A stretch of 64,000 nt of DNA from Streptomyces sp. SCL15-4 (GCF_033366695.1 NZ_JAOBTQ010000001.1:4030001-4094000), one strand, 5' to 3'. Positions 25,582 to 34,717 are shown, numbered from the stretch's first letter. Translations and numbers: made by a program. Notes: a model not told the origin generated them from the sequence alone.

Positions 25582-26653
25582 CCCCGGCGAACTCCACGAT
25601 GCCCTCGGTGCGGAAGCCGATGCGGCGTCCGCCGACCCGGCCCTCCACGGTGCACGGACCGAGGGTCTCGTGCACGCTGAACGGGTGGAGGCTGGTCTCG
25701 GACGGGTTGGCGATGCGGCCCGCCGTGTGCGAGCGGAAGTCGAGGACGAGACGGTCGTCGCCGAGTCGTGCGGTGATCAGCAGCCGGCCGGGTACCGCGG
25801 CCATCGGCGGAGTGCCCAGCAGGCCCGCCAGCGGCGGCACGATCGCCACCCGGTCGCGGTCCAGGCTGCCGCTCACCGCGACCCGGAGGTTGCGCCGCGG
25901 GAAGTGACGGATCATGCGCCCGTCGCGCCACAGCATCACCGACCCGTTGGCCGCGTCCGCGGGGTAGGCGGGCTGGATCAGGGTGAAGACGACGGCCGAG
26001 GGCGGGGCCTGGTCGGCCGGACCCGAGGGGTCGTTGACGAACCCGAACACCCAGCCGCCGAGTGTGGGCCAGGACCACCGGCCGCGGACCCGCTCGTGGT
26101 AGCCGAGCAGGTCCGTCTCCGTCGCCGTACCGTCGCCGTGCCGCAGGGTTCCGGTGCCCAGGACGCCGGGCTCCGACTGCCACCGCAGATGCTCGTCGTC
26201 GCCGAACGGCGCGCACTGCGAGGTGCACGGCCTGCTGGTCCGGCTCAGCCGTACGTCCGCCGCGGGCGCCGCCGAGCGGGCCGCCACCCGGAACGCGCCG
26301 GGCTCTCCGTGCGGGTGCGGCAACCGGAAGGCCGACCACGGCAGTTGTGGCTGCTCGGCGTTGAACTGCGTCGCACTCCAGCCGTGCCCCTCGCCGTAGA
26401 GGAGCAGGATCGCCATGTGCTGTCCCTCGGCCGCCGTGCCGGTGCCGCTGCGCCGGCCGGTGGCGGGGGCGCCGGGGTCCGCGAAGACCGAGCCGGTGGA
26501 GGAGCCCAGGACGGAGAGGTTCGCGATGAGTGCCTGTCGCCCGCACCGCGACAGGAACGCGTAGTGCAGCCACTTGCGGTCGAGCGGGTGGGCGAGCGGG
26601 GCATGCGGGAAGGGGCCCTGCGGACCGAACCTCGGGAGGGCGGGCGTGAACAC
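25568..26653 (-). CDS. CrtC/AttH-like lipocalin protein
   Basis: A 361-residue protein without a signal peptide. DRKWLHYAFLSRCGRQALIA and AILLLYGEGHGWSATQF open the chain. GGWVFGFVNDP lies in the middle and the end reads FSVHETLGPCTVEGRVGG, then EGIVEFAGG. The tandem beta-barrel feel and the closing (H-E-x-x-G-x-x-x-V-E-G ... E-F) pattern recall hydroxyneurosporene synthase (CrtC)/AttH/tocopherol cyclase proteins, which hydrate or cyclise isoprenoids. Being first in an operon with a prenyl synthase supports an isoprenoid role. The assignment is by pattern only and needs a profile search. Confidence 0.5.
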   Translation of the reverse strand: MFTPALPRFGPQGPFPHAPLAHPLDRKWLHYAFLSRCGRQALIANLSVLGSSTGSVFADPGAPATGRRSGTGTAAEGQHMAILLLYGEGHGWSATQFNAEQPQLPWSAFRLPHPHGEPGAFRVAARSAAPAADVRLSRTSRPCTSQCAPFGDDEHLRWQSEPGVLGTGTLRHGDGTATETDLLGYHERVRGRWSWPTLGGWVFGFVNDPSGPADQAPPSAVVFTLIQPAYPADAANGSVMLWRDGRMIRHFPRRNLRVAVSGSLDRDRVAIVPPLAGLLGTPPMAAVPGRLLITARLGDDRLVLDFRSHTAGRIANPSETSLHPFSVHETLGPCTVEGRVGGRRIGFRTEGIVEFAGGARD

Positions 26654-26764
26654 GTTTCGAACGCTAACTCAAGGTAGCCGATCATCTGCAACTCGTGATG
26701 ATCGTGAGGGTGACCTGGGAGCACAAAAACGATTACCTCCGCATTCAAGGTTTGAGAACGCAAA

Positions 26765-26802
26765 GAGCCGCCCGTGGCGGGTGGGCCCGCCACGGACGGC
26801 TC
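26765..26802 (-). terminator. Terminator after the NHL-repeat gene
   Basis: GAGCCG-CCCGTGGCGGG pairs with CCCGCCACGG-A-CGGCTC around a short loop. It lies 80 bases beyond the minus-strand stop at 26885 and before the 25568-26653 gene start region. Confidence 0.65.
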
Positions 26803-26884
26803 CGGACTTCGGGCTTGCCCCCCGTGAGTCGTCGTCAGGCCCCTCGTCCGTCCTCGTCGTCAGGCCCTTTGTCCGTCCTCGTCG

Positions 26885-28562
26885 TCATTCCTCGTCGTCT
26901 CCGAGAACGCTCGCCTTCAGGCGGACTTCCGGCTGGCCCGCGATCACGGCGCGCCCATCGGTGTACCGGCCCGGCCCGGCGTCGGCCAGGGCGCGGACGC
27001 CGAGCGTGTAGACCAGGGCCGCCGCCGGATGACCCGCGGTGTTCAGGCGGGGCTCGTCCGTGACGACCAGTGACCGGCCGTCGTCCCCGACCGCCCCGGT
27101 CGGGCTCCCGCCGGGGATGACCGTGCGATCCGCGCGGTAGTACGCGCAGGTCACCCGGCCGTCGAAGACGAAACCCGTCGGAGCCGTGAAGCGGTGCTCC
27201 ACCCGTCCCGGGGCCCAGGGGTCGGTGGAGGAGACCCGTACGTGGATCAACTCGCTCTGTCCGCGCCGGATCTCCAGGCCGACCTCCTGCCGGACCAGCA
27301 GCCGGGCGGGCCCCGCGGACGGGGCGCCGCCGTCGCCGTACGGCGGGCCGGCGGCTCCTCGGTCCGGCTCCGGTTCCGGCCGCGGCTTCCGCTCCGGCTC
27401 CGGCTCCGGCTCCGGTTCCGGCTCGGGTTCGCGGTCCGGCTCCGGCTCCGGCTCCGGTTTCTGGTCCCGTACCGGCCCGGTGTCCTCGGAGGGAGCGGTG
27501 GTGAGGGGCACGGCCGCGATCCGGTGGTGGAAGTTGTCCACCACGAGCAGGCGTCCCGCCGGATCCACGGCGAGACCGCACGGGTAAGCCAGCTCGGCGT
27601 GTACGACGGCACCGGCGGCTCGCCGGACGCGCTGGTCTCCCGGGCAGCCGGGTCCGGCCGGCCCGCGACGATACGGGCCGCTCCGCCGGCCAGCCGCCAC
27701 ACGCGGTGTCCGGTCTGGTCGGCGACGTAGAGCACGCCCTCGCCGTCGACCGCCACCGCGCACGGCGCGCCCCAGTCGACCGCCGTGCCCCCGGCGCTCC
27801 CGTCCGGCGGTCCCGCCAACGCCCGAAGCGCCCCGTCCGCCGGCCGAGCAGCAGTACCCGCCGGCCCTCCGGGTCGGCGATGTACAGCCGGCCGTCCCCG
27901 TCGACCGCCAGCCCGGCGGGCAGGAAGGCCTCGCCCGCGTCGGCCGCTCCGGAGCCACCGGCGCGCCCGGATGCCGCGACGACCGTGCTGATGACACCGT
28001 CGCCGTCGATCCTGCGCACGCGGAGAGCGCCCGCCTCCCCGACGTACAACCGGCCCGCCGCGTCGACGGCCACGGCGCACGGGGAGTCCAGCCGGGCGCG
28101 GCCGGCCGGCCCGCCGTCGCCGTCACCGTCGCCTTCACCGCGCGAGCCGTCTCCCACGACGGTGCCGATGACACCCGAGGAGTCGATCCGGCGGATGCGG
28201 TGGTTCATCTCGTCGGCGACGTACACGGCCCCGTCCGGGGCGACCGCGAGCGCGGACGGGAAGCCGAGGCGGGCGCGCACCGCGTCGGCGCCGTCCCCGG
28301 AGAAACCCCGCAGTCCGTCCCCGGCGATCGTCGTCAGGGTGCCGGTGCCGTCAATCCGACGGATGCGGTGGTTGGCGTGGTCGGCGACGAGGACCGCGCC
28401 GTCTGCCACGGCCACGTCCGCGGGGAAGGCCAGCTGTCCGTCCGGCGCGGGCCCGCCGTCCCCGGAGAACCCGGCCATGCCGTTGCCCGCCACGGTGCCC
28501 GGCAGGCCGCCTCCGTCCGGCGCCTCCGGCGGACGGCGCGGCGCGGTGTCCCTGGCCGTCAC
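26885..28562 (-). CDS. NHL-repeat protein with C-terminal APTGF domain, two frameshifts
   Basis: From GTG 28562 the protein starts with at least five NHL repeats (for example FPADVAVADGAVLVADHANH, then RIRRID; and GLAVDGDGRLYIADPEGRR). These continue in two other frames after single-base losses near 27830 and 27600, ending CGLAVDPAGRLLVVDNFHHR. A low-complexity (Pro-Glu)n linker of about 45 residues follows (27350-27480). The C-terminal 130 residues are the APTGF domain ending LKASVLGDDEE. The rejoined length is about 560 residues, with no signal peptide. NHL propellers usually bind ligands or partners, and this one looks like a propeller fused to the orphan domain. Confidence 0.7.
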
Positions 28563-28642
28563 GCCGCCACCACCCGGCTCCGGCGCGGCCGGACCGTGAC
28601 GACGCCCGCCACCTCACCCGTCCACAGTTTCGTTTCCCGCAT
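28559..28642 (-). CDS. 27-residue ORF upstream of and overlapping the NHL gene
   Basis: GGAAGGAG stands 6 bases before ATG 28642. The peptide reads MRETKLWTGEVAGVVTVRPR then RSRVVAA, and its TGA overlaps GTG 28562 by 4 bases. The strong ribosome-binding site belongs to this small ORF and not to the NHL gene, which has none of its own, so it probably drives translation of the NHL gene by coupling. It could also be a short precursor or regulatory peptide; there is no evidence for modification enzymes nearby. Confidence 0.45.
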   Translation of the reverse strand: MRETKLWTGEVAGVVTVRPRRSRVVAA

Positions 28643-29214
28643 CCACGTCTCCTTCCGCACCGTCGTCGGCATTTCTCCTGCATACCGGTCGGAGGTGCCT
28701 CGCAGGAGCAGCCACCGCGCCGGCCACTCGCACGAGGGAGGAACCGGGAGGGACGGACGGCGAGGCGATCCGTACGGGAGGAAGGGAGGAAGGAAGGGAG
28801 GAAGGGAGGAAGGACCGGCGGACGCCGACGGCTTCGGCAGGACGCGGATGGATGCGCTCCGGTGCGCCTCCATCCGCCGTTTCACGCCGCGGCTGCACTC
28901 GAACAAGTGACACAGAATCGATTCGGCATCCCAAACGGGGGAACGGCGGCATACCACCGGCGGGTCCGGGCTAACGATGGACCCGGATGAAAGTCCGGTG
29001 CGTGCCGCGATGCCCGCGCGAACGCCCCGCTCGAAGCCACGGGCGGCGTGCCGCGTTCCGTCTTCCGGCCGCGGCCTTCATGACGACCGCGTCCGGTGAA
29101 CCGCGCGGCGTGCGGTGCCGCGCTCCGGCCGCCTCCCGCGGGCCCGGCGACCCGCACCAGGACGTCTCCCTTTTCCGTCGCACGCTTCGACCACAGCCCC
29201 AGGAGGACCCGGAG
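28643..29214. other. Gene-free divergent region with a purine tract
   Basis: No gene is supported here. The stretch should hold the divergent promoters of the NHL gene (minus) and the 29215 gene (plus). It includes the GGAAGGGA-type purine repeat at 28776-28813. Confidence 0.5.
28776..28813. repeat. Purine-only repeat tract (GGGAGGAA units)
   Basis: About 38 bases made only of A and G in imperfect GGGAGGAA/GGAAGGAA units. It lies about 135-170 bases upstream of the 27-residue ORF. Mirror-repeat purine tracts of this kind can form triplex or slip during replication; a regulatory role is speculative. Confidence 0.75.
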
Positions 29215-29824
29215 ATGAGCACCGACGTGCAGACCAAGAAGGAAGCCTACAAGCGGGGGAGGAACAGGGACGCGCCGATGCGCTCGCCGGAAAGCCGTAC
29301 GCGGATCCGCCGCGCGACGGCGCACGCGGGGAGCGGGACCAGTACGCGAACGGCTATGACTGGGGTTACGAGCAGGGCCGGGCCCAGAAACTCGACCTCG
29401 TGGTGTGGCAGGAGGGCGGGGTCGAGGACGCTCCCGGCGGGCTCGGCACCACCATCAACGTCTGCGTCCGCACGCCGAACTGGAGCGAGACGGTCGACGC
29501 CGGCGAACGCGAGCACGTCTTCACCGCCCCCACCGGATTCCGCTGGAACGGCACGGTGGGCGCCCAGTACAAGCGCATCAACCAGACCACCGGCGGCAGC
29601 CTGCCCCCGTGCGGGCCACCGTCAGCGACGACGGGCGCACCCTGACCTTCACCTATCACGTGCACCTGAACACGAGCGACCAGGACAAGGACTGCATCGT
29701 CTACACCTGCGGCCTCGAAGCCGTCGACGGAGCCGGGGCCGGCCGCCACACCGACGGCGTCGCCCGGATCGGCACCGCACCGCCGGCCAAGCTCAAGGCC
29801 GAGGTCATCGAGGACGAGGACTGA
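29215..29824 (+). CDS. APTGF-domain protein, two frameshifts
   Basis: ATG 29215 is preceded by AGGAGG and GGAG. The first 15 residues (MSTDVQTKKEAYKRG) run into the next frame near 29260 as EEQGRADALAGKPYAD, then YANGYDWGYEQGRAQ, a Gly/Tyr/Arg repeat segment. The APTGF domain follows: VWQEGGVEDAPGG, FTAPTGFRWNGTVGAQY, a break near 29608, then VSDDGRTLTFTYHVHLNT, EAVDGAGAGRHTDG and the end KLKAEVIEDED. The rejoined length is about 203 residues. It is the closest relative of the 22660-23130 protein and is followed after 20 bases by a probable partner gene. Confidence 0.65.
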
Positions 29825-29844
29825 GAGAGCGGGATCCAGACACC

Positions 29845-30710
29845 ATGACCACCGTCGTCACCCCGGCGTGTTCTCGTCCACCAGCCCCGCCATCTCACCG
29901 GTCAACGGCGTGGGCACCGACTACATCCAGTGGGGCAGCGCGGGCAGCCAGAGCGGGTACCAGTTCCGCGGTGAGGCCGCGGACGTCCAGCTCGGCGGCA
30001 CCGAGTTCGTCGTCGGCACCTTCGTGCACCGCAACAAGCCCACGAACGTCAGCCCCAGCCAGTTCGTCGTCCAGCTGACCATCAACGTCATGTTCGAGGA
30101 CGGCACCACGACCGACCTCACCTTCGGCTTCCGCCACAACGAGACGCCGAACAACACCGGCACCAGTCCCGCGGACGACGACCTGGTCGACCTGGAGACC
30201 TTCGTCCACCCCCAGCCCGTCACGGTCGACGGCAAGCAGTACCGGGCGGTACTGAGCGGGTTCGAGCGCAACGGCCAGATCGTCCGGCAGTTCCGCAGCC
30301 CGGAAGGCGGCATCAACTTCGCCGACGTGGTGTGCATGTTCACGCTCGACGAGCCCGACGTGATCATCTCCGGCCTGCGCTACCAGGGCACGAGCGCCGG
30401 CCAGGCGGACGAATACGTCGAGATCCTCAACAAGGGCGGCGGACCGCAGGACCTGACCGGCTGGAAGGTGGAGGCCAAGCCCACCGGCCACGCGTTCCCC
30501 TTCCCTCCGGGAACGGTCATCCAGCCCGGCCAGCGCTACCGCGTCTACACCAACGAAAGCCACCCGGAGTACGGCGGCTTCTCCTTCGGTTCCTCCACCG
30601 AGGTCTGGCGGGACCAGGGCGGCATCGCCCGCCTGGTCGCGGACGACGGTTTCGTCGCCGACCAGTCCCCGTACCTGGACAAGGGGTTCAACAAGACCGG
30701 CACTCCCTGA
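29845..30710 (+). CDS. Choice-of-anchor K and lamin-tail domain protein, frameshifted
   Basis: The start is ATG 29845 (MTTVVTP), then a one-base loss near 29866 leads into GVFSSTSPAISPVNGVGTDY. Residues 10-160 look like a choice-of-anchor K domain (GYQFRGEA, then FVVGTFVHRNKP, then FVVQLTINVMFEDG). Residues 170-270 are a lamin-tail (LTD) domain: GQADEYVEILNKGGGPQDL, TGWKVEA, GTVIQPGQRYRVYTNE. No signal peptide is visible, odd for domains usually found on exported proteins. It lies 20 bases after the APTGF gene and likely forms an operon with it. Confidence 0.72.
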
Positions 30711-30733
30711 GCCGGACCCGTCGGCCCTTCGAT

Positions 30734-30765
30734 GACAGGTGAGGAGGCGGTACGCCTCACCTGTC
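30734..30765. terminator. Bidirectional terminator
   Basis: GACAGGTGAGG and CCTCACCTGTC form a perfect 11-bp stem around a 10-base loop, between the plus-strand gene ending at 30710 and the minus-strand STAS gene. Confidence 0.75.
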
Positions 30766-30788
30766 GTCGTCGGCGCGGCACCGGACGG

Positions 30789-31252
30789 TCAGCCCCGTTC
30801 GGTGCGGGCGGGGCCCGACGAGGCGATCGCCCGGGAACGGCCCGGCTCCGGAGCAGGAGACGGGTGGTGGTGCGGGGAAGGGGGCTGGGCGGGAGGAACA
30901 GTTCGCCGGCGTCGAGGAGGACGAGCAGCCTGGCGACCGGTGGGCCGACCGTGTCGATGGTGATGGTCTTGCTCTGGCTCACCGCCCGTCTGCGCAGGTC
31001 CAGGAGGAGGTTGAAGCCGGCGCAGTCGCAGAAGCCGACGCCGGTGAGATCCAGGTCCAGGCCGGTGGCCGAGTCGGCGAGCGCCTGGAAGAGGTCGGGC
31101 CACAGGGAGCGGGCGGAGTCGAGGTCGAGTTCGCCGAGGACCGTCACCCGGGTCCGGCTTCCGCGCGGAGCGTACACGGCGGTCGCCGCGCCGTGGGGGC
31201 CCGTGGAGCCGGGCGCCGCGGCGGGCGGGCCGCCGTGGACAGGGCCGTGCAT
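30789..31252 (-). CDS. STAS-domain anti-sigma factor antagonist
   Basis: Residues 33-120 form a STAS domain: RVTVLGELDLDSARSLWPDL, then LDLDLTGVGFCDCAGFNLLL. The segment CDCAG stands where the phosphorylated Ser (usually DSSG/DSAG) of RsbV/SpoIIAA proteins lies, so the canonical Ser is replaced by Cys and the usual phospho-switch may be absent. The frame as written runs to 30545, antisense to the neighbouring gene and through a terminator. A one-base shift near 30900 would instead stop at 30789, before the terminator, which I prefer. Confidence 0.72.
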
Positions 31253-31383
31253 GGTTCACTCCCGCGTCTGGTCGCCGACGTCTACGGCAACGCTTCCCCA
31301 CCCGCTCGAGACACGTCCACCGATACATGAACGGTAATACGTGTTTATGGATGCGTGAAAGTCGGGTTGGGTAAACTCGGGGC

Positions 31384-31731
31384 ATGGACGGAGTGCCCGA
31401 GTCACACACTGGTTGGACCTTCCTGACGAACCACGCCCGCGTACTCGCCGCCATCGCGGACAACCAGAACGCGCGCATCCGCGACATCGCCGCGCACTGC
31501 CGGCTCACCGAGCGTGCCGTGCAGAAGATCATCGCCGACCTGGAACGGGACGGTTACCTCTCGCACAGGCGAGAGGGCCGCGGGAACACCTACCGGATCG
31601 ACCCCACGAAGGTCCTCCGTCATCCCACCGAGGCGAACCAGGGCCTGACCGTGGCCGCGCTCCTCTCCCTGCTCGCCCAGGACGAGGCCGACCGCAGCGA
31701 CCAGCCCGGCCGGCAGCACGCGACGGCCTGA
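31384..31731 (+). CDS. Winged-helix (MarR-like) regulator
   Basis: A 115-residue protein with one winged-helix domain: FLTNHARVLAAIADNQNARI, then RDIAAHCRLTERAVQKIIAD and YLSHRREGRGNTYRID (wing). Short single-domain helix-turn-helix proteins of this kind are common in streptomycetes and often act near anti-sigma/STAS genes. It is divergent from the STAS gene with about 130 bases between, so it may control it. Confidence 0.8.
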   Translation: MDGVPESHTGWTFLTNHARVLAAIADNQNARIRDIAAHCRLTERAVQKIIADLERDGYLSHRREGRGNTYRIDPTKVLRHPTEANQGLTVAALLSLLAQDEADRSDQPGRQHATA

Positions 31732-32348
31732 CCCTGCGGCGGAGCCCCCGCGGCCGAACACGGCCGGCGACGCGTAAGGTCCGTCCTCAGGTCCGTACTC
31801 CGCGCAGCCGATCCGGTGACCGGCTGCGGCCTCCACCGCCCGCGGCCACCGGAAGCCCCACCGCGCGGCGTCTTCGGCGCCGACCGGCTCGCGACCCTGT
31901 CCGCCACCGCCTTCCCGCGCTCCGTCGGCTTTCCTGAACAGTGAGCCCCCAGGGCGGCGACAGGACCGGGGCGGTGGTGTGGGCTGTGTCTCCTTATGGG
32001 GATTCGGCGGGTTTGTGCGGAGGCTGTCCGGAGAGGACGGCAGCGAGGGCGTGCGGGGCATCGTACGAGGTCAGAGCGCTGCGGGCGGGTCGATCGGCGG
32101 TAATGCGCCAGGCCCGCGAGGCAATATCTGTGGTGGCAACATGAGAAATCGGATCGGCGCGCGATACATATTCCTCAGGCCATCGACAGGGGTGGAATTG
32201 TGGACCGTACAGGGTCCGCTTCGGCGTGCTAGTGTCGTCATCAGTTGCAGGTGTGGTTGCCAGAAGGTTTTTCCGACGGCTGATCATCACGGCGACACGG
32301 AATGCGCACAGGGCGCGTTCCTGGCACCGTCTCCGAAGGAGAAACAAA
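31732..32348. promoter_or_regulatory. Long region upstream of the cold-shock gene
   Basis: No convincing gene lies in these 617 bases. An extended -10-like TGCTAGTGT at 32227-32235 could start a leader of about 115 bases ahead of the cold-shock gene, a length in keeping with the long, structured leaders of csp genes. No clear -35 was found. AAGGAGA (32336-32342) is the ribosome-binding site. Confidence 0.35.
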
Positions 32349-32555
32349 ATGGCTACGACCGGTACCGTCAAGTGGTTCAACGCGGAAAAGGGCTTCGGCT
32401 TCATCGAGCAGGACGGCGGCGGCCCCGACGTCTTCGCCCACTACTCGAACATCGCCACCCAGGGCTTCCGTGAGCTGCTGGAAGGCCAGAAGGTGTCGTT
32501 CGACATCGCGCAGGGCCAGAAGGGCCCGACGGCCGAGAACATCGTCCCCGCCTAA
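32349..32555 (+). CDS. Cold-shock protein (CspA family)
   Basis: A 68-residue single-stranded nucleic-acid-binding protein. It carries both RNA-binding motifs, KGFGFIEQD (RNP1) and DVFAHYS (RNP2), after the standard [11 protein letters not shown] start. It acts as an RNA chaperone in the cytoplasm. It is followed by a very strong terminator and then a DEAD-box helicase gene, a pairing long noted in streptomycetes and probably for cold or RNA-structure stress. Confidence 0.96.
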   Translation: MATTGTVKWFNAEKGFGFIEQDGGGPDVFAHYSNIATQGFRELLEGQKVSFDIAQGQKGPTAENIVPA

Positions 32556-32584
32556 TCCGCGGAAGCGACACGTCTTTCGCAGCT

Positions 32585-32612
32585 GGGGCCCGCACCTTGG
32601 GGTGCGGGCCCC
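32585..32612 (+). terminator. Terminator after csp
   Basis: GGGGCCCGCACC and GGTGCGGGCCCC form a perfect 12-bp stem around TTGG, followed by a T-rich stretch (TTTATTT). Confidence 0.9.
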
Positions 32613-32734
32613 GGCTCGCTTTATTTCCAGGGCAATTCGACCCTGACATTTTCGGCCCGTTCTCGCGATTCTCTGCGCTGCTCCTCCTGCCGCGGAAACT
32701 CCTTGATACGCGCCCGCATCGAGGAAGGTTCCGC

Positions 32735-34219
32735 ATGAACCGCACACCCACCACTCGCGCACGCACTTCCCGCACATACGACCGCTTCGGCGGAAGCGGC
32801 TCCGGCCGCTCCGGCGCTCCGCGCCGCTCCGGCGGTTCCGGAAGCCGGCAGCCCCTGCGGGGCGAGTTCGCGCTGCCGAAGACTGTCACGCCCGCGCTGC
32901 CCGCCGTCGAGGCGTTCGCCGATCTCGGCATGCCGGCGCCCCTGCTGGACACGCTCCGCCAGGAAGGCGTGACCGTGCCGTTCCCGATCCAGGCGGCGAC
33001 CCTGCCGAACTCCCTGGCCGGCCGGGACGTCCTCGGCCGCGGCCGTACCGGGTCGGGCAAGACCCTCGCCTTCGGCCTCGCGGCACTGGCCCGTACGGCG
33101 GGCCGGCGCGCCGAGCCGCGCCGTCCGCTGGCCCTGATCCTCGTCCCCACCCGTGAGCTGGCCCAGCAGGTCACCGACGCGCTCGCGCCCTACGCCCGCT
33201 CCGTGCGCCTGCGACTGGCGACCGTCGTCGGCGGGATGTCCATCGGCAGGCAGGCCGGCGCGCTGCGCACCGGCGCCGAGGTGGTCGTCGCCACGCCCGG
33301 CCGGCTCAAGGACCTCATCGAGCGTGGGGACTGCCAGCTCGCCGACGTCGGCATCACGGTGCTCGACGAGGCCGACCAGATGACCGACATGGGCTTCATG
33401 CCCCAGGTCACCGCCCTGCTCGACCAGGTCCGCCCCGAGGGCCAGCGCATGCTGTTCTCGGCCACCCTGGACCGCAACGTCGATCTGCTGGTGCGCCGCT
33501 ATCTGACCGACCCGGTGGTCCACTCCGTCGACCCGTCGGCCGGTGCCGTCAGCACGATGGAGCACCACGTGCTCCACGTGCACGACGCGGACAAGCACCG
33601 CACGACCACCGAGATCGCGGCCCGGGACGGCCGGGTCATCATGTTCCTGGACACCAAGCACGCGGTGGACCGGCTGACCAAGCACCTGCTGAACAGCGGC
33701 GTCCGCGCCGCGGCCCTGCACGGCGGCCGCTCCCAGCCGCAGCGCACCCGGACCCTCGCGCAGTTCAAGGACGGTCACGTCACCGTCCTGGTGGCCACGA
33801 ACGTCGCCGCGCGCGGCATCCACGTCGACAGCCTCGACCTGGTCGTCAACGTGGACCCGCCGAGCGACCACAAGGACTACCTGCACCGTGGCGGCCGTAC
33901 GGCCCGCGCCGGCGAGTCCGGCAGCGTCGTCACCCTCGTGACCCCCGCCCAGCGCCGCGGCATGACCCGGCTGATGGCCTCGGCCGGCATCACCCCGCAC
34001 GTGACCCCGGTCCGCTCGGGCGAGGCGGAGCTGAGCCGCATCACCGGTGCCCAGGCGCCCTCCGGGGTCCCGGTGGTCATCACCGCGCCCGTCGTGGAAC
34101 GCCCCCGCCGCGCGTCCGCGCCGTCCCGGAGCCGTCGGGGCCGTGGCGGCCAGGGCCGGTCCGGACAGGGCCGACCCGTCGGCGCCGGCATGCGGCGCGG
34201 GGCCCAGCCGGCCGCCTGA
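32735..34219 (+). CDS. DEAD-box ATP-dependent RNA helicase
   Basis: A 494-residue helicase. After a Gly/Ser/Arg-rich N-tail the Q motif (PFPIQAATLP), motif I (GRTGSGKT), motif II (VLDEADQ), motif III (SAT in LFSATLD) and motif VI (HRGGRTARAGESG) are all present. The walker-B Asp-Glu-Ala-Asp is intact. The C-terminal 50 residues are Arg/Gly-rich (RRGRGGQGRSGQGRP), which likely bind RNA. GAGGAAGG precedes ATG 32735. It probably remodels structured RNA, in line with the cold-shock gene upstream. Confidence 0.95.
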   Translation: MNRTPTTRARTSRTYDRFGGSGSGRSGAPRRSGGSGSRQPLRGEFALPKTVTPALPAVEAFADLGMPAPLLDTLRQEGVTVPFPIQAATLPNSLAGRDVLGRGRTGSGKTLAFGLAALARTAGRRAEPRRPLALILVPTRELAQQVTDALAPYARSVRLRLATVVGGMSIGRQAGALRTGAEVVVATPGRLKDLIERGDCQLADVGITVLDEADQMTDMGFMPQVTALLDQVRPEGQRMLFSATLDRNVDLLVRRYLTDPVVHSVDPSAGAVSTMEHHVLHVHDADKHRTTTEIAARDGRVIMFLDTKHAVDRLTKHLLNSGVRAAALHGGRSQPQRTRTLAQFKDGHVTVLVATNVAARGIHVDSLDLVVNVDPPSDHKDYLHRGGRTARAGESGSVVTLVTPAQRRGMTRLMASAGITPHVTPVRSGEAELSRITGAQAPSGVPVVITAPVVERPRRASAPSRSRRGRGGQGRSGQGRPVGAGMRRGAQPAA

Positions 34220-34306
34220 GTCCGCGGCAGCCCCCGCCCGGAGGCCCGTGGTCTCCCGGGGGGCGCGAAGGCCCCATGTCGTCCAGCCCCCATCGAAGGA
34301 GACACC

Positions 34307-34654
34307 TTGACGCCAGCACGGACGCAGCACCGCATGCCTAACCCCGCTCCCGTGGCGGCGGGCGAGGACGTCGAAGGGCACGGCCCCCGGGTCTGGGACG
34401 ACATGACCGTCGAGGTGGCACTGGCCGTCATGGCGGGTGCCCGGGTCGAGTACCTGACCGTGTGCGACGGCGACGACCGGAGCACGGGTCTGATCACCCG
34501 GGTCCGGCTCGCCGGCCTCCGCGACAGCTCCACGTACACGGACCGGATCCGGCTGCGGGACGTCCTCGACGGATCGCTGTGCACGGCCGGCGCCCGCCCC
34601 GGTGACATCGGCGCGTACGGCCGGTCTCCGGGCGCGCTCGCCCTGTCGCGCTGA
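34307..34654 (+). CDS. Single CBS-like domain protein
   Basis: A 115-residue protein starting at TTG 34307 (GAAGGAGA upstream). Residues 30-100 resemble one CBS repeat: DDMTVEVALAVMAGARVEYL, then TGLITRVRLAGLRD. CBS domains usually sense adenine nucleotides in pairs, so this single copy would dimerise. It lies between the helicase gene and the 34718 gene in a conserved-looking string, and probably belongs to the same cold-shock locus. Confidence 0.6.
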   Translation: MTPARTQHRMPNPAPVAAGEDVEGHGPRVWDDMTVEVALAVMAGARVEYLTVCDGDDRSTGLITRVRLAGLRDSSTYTDRIRLRDVLDGSLCTAGARPGDIGAYGRSPGALALSR

Positions 34655-34717
34655 TCCGGCCGTCCCCGGGCGCCCCGCTCGCCCCCTCCCCCTCGTCTTT
34701 CTCCCCTGTGAGGCATC

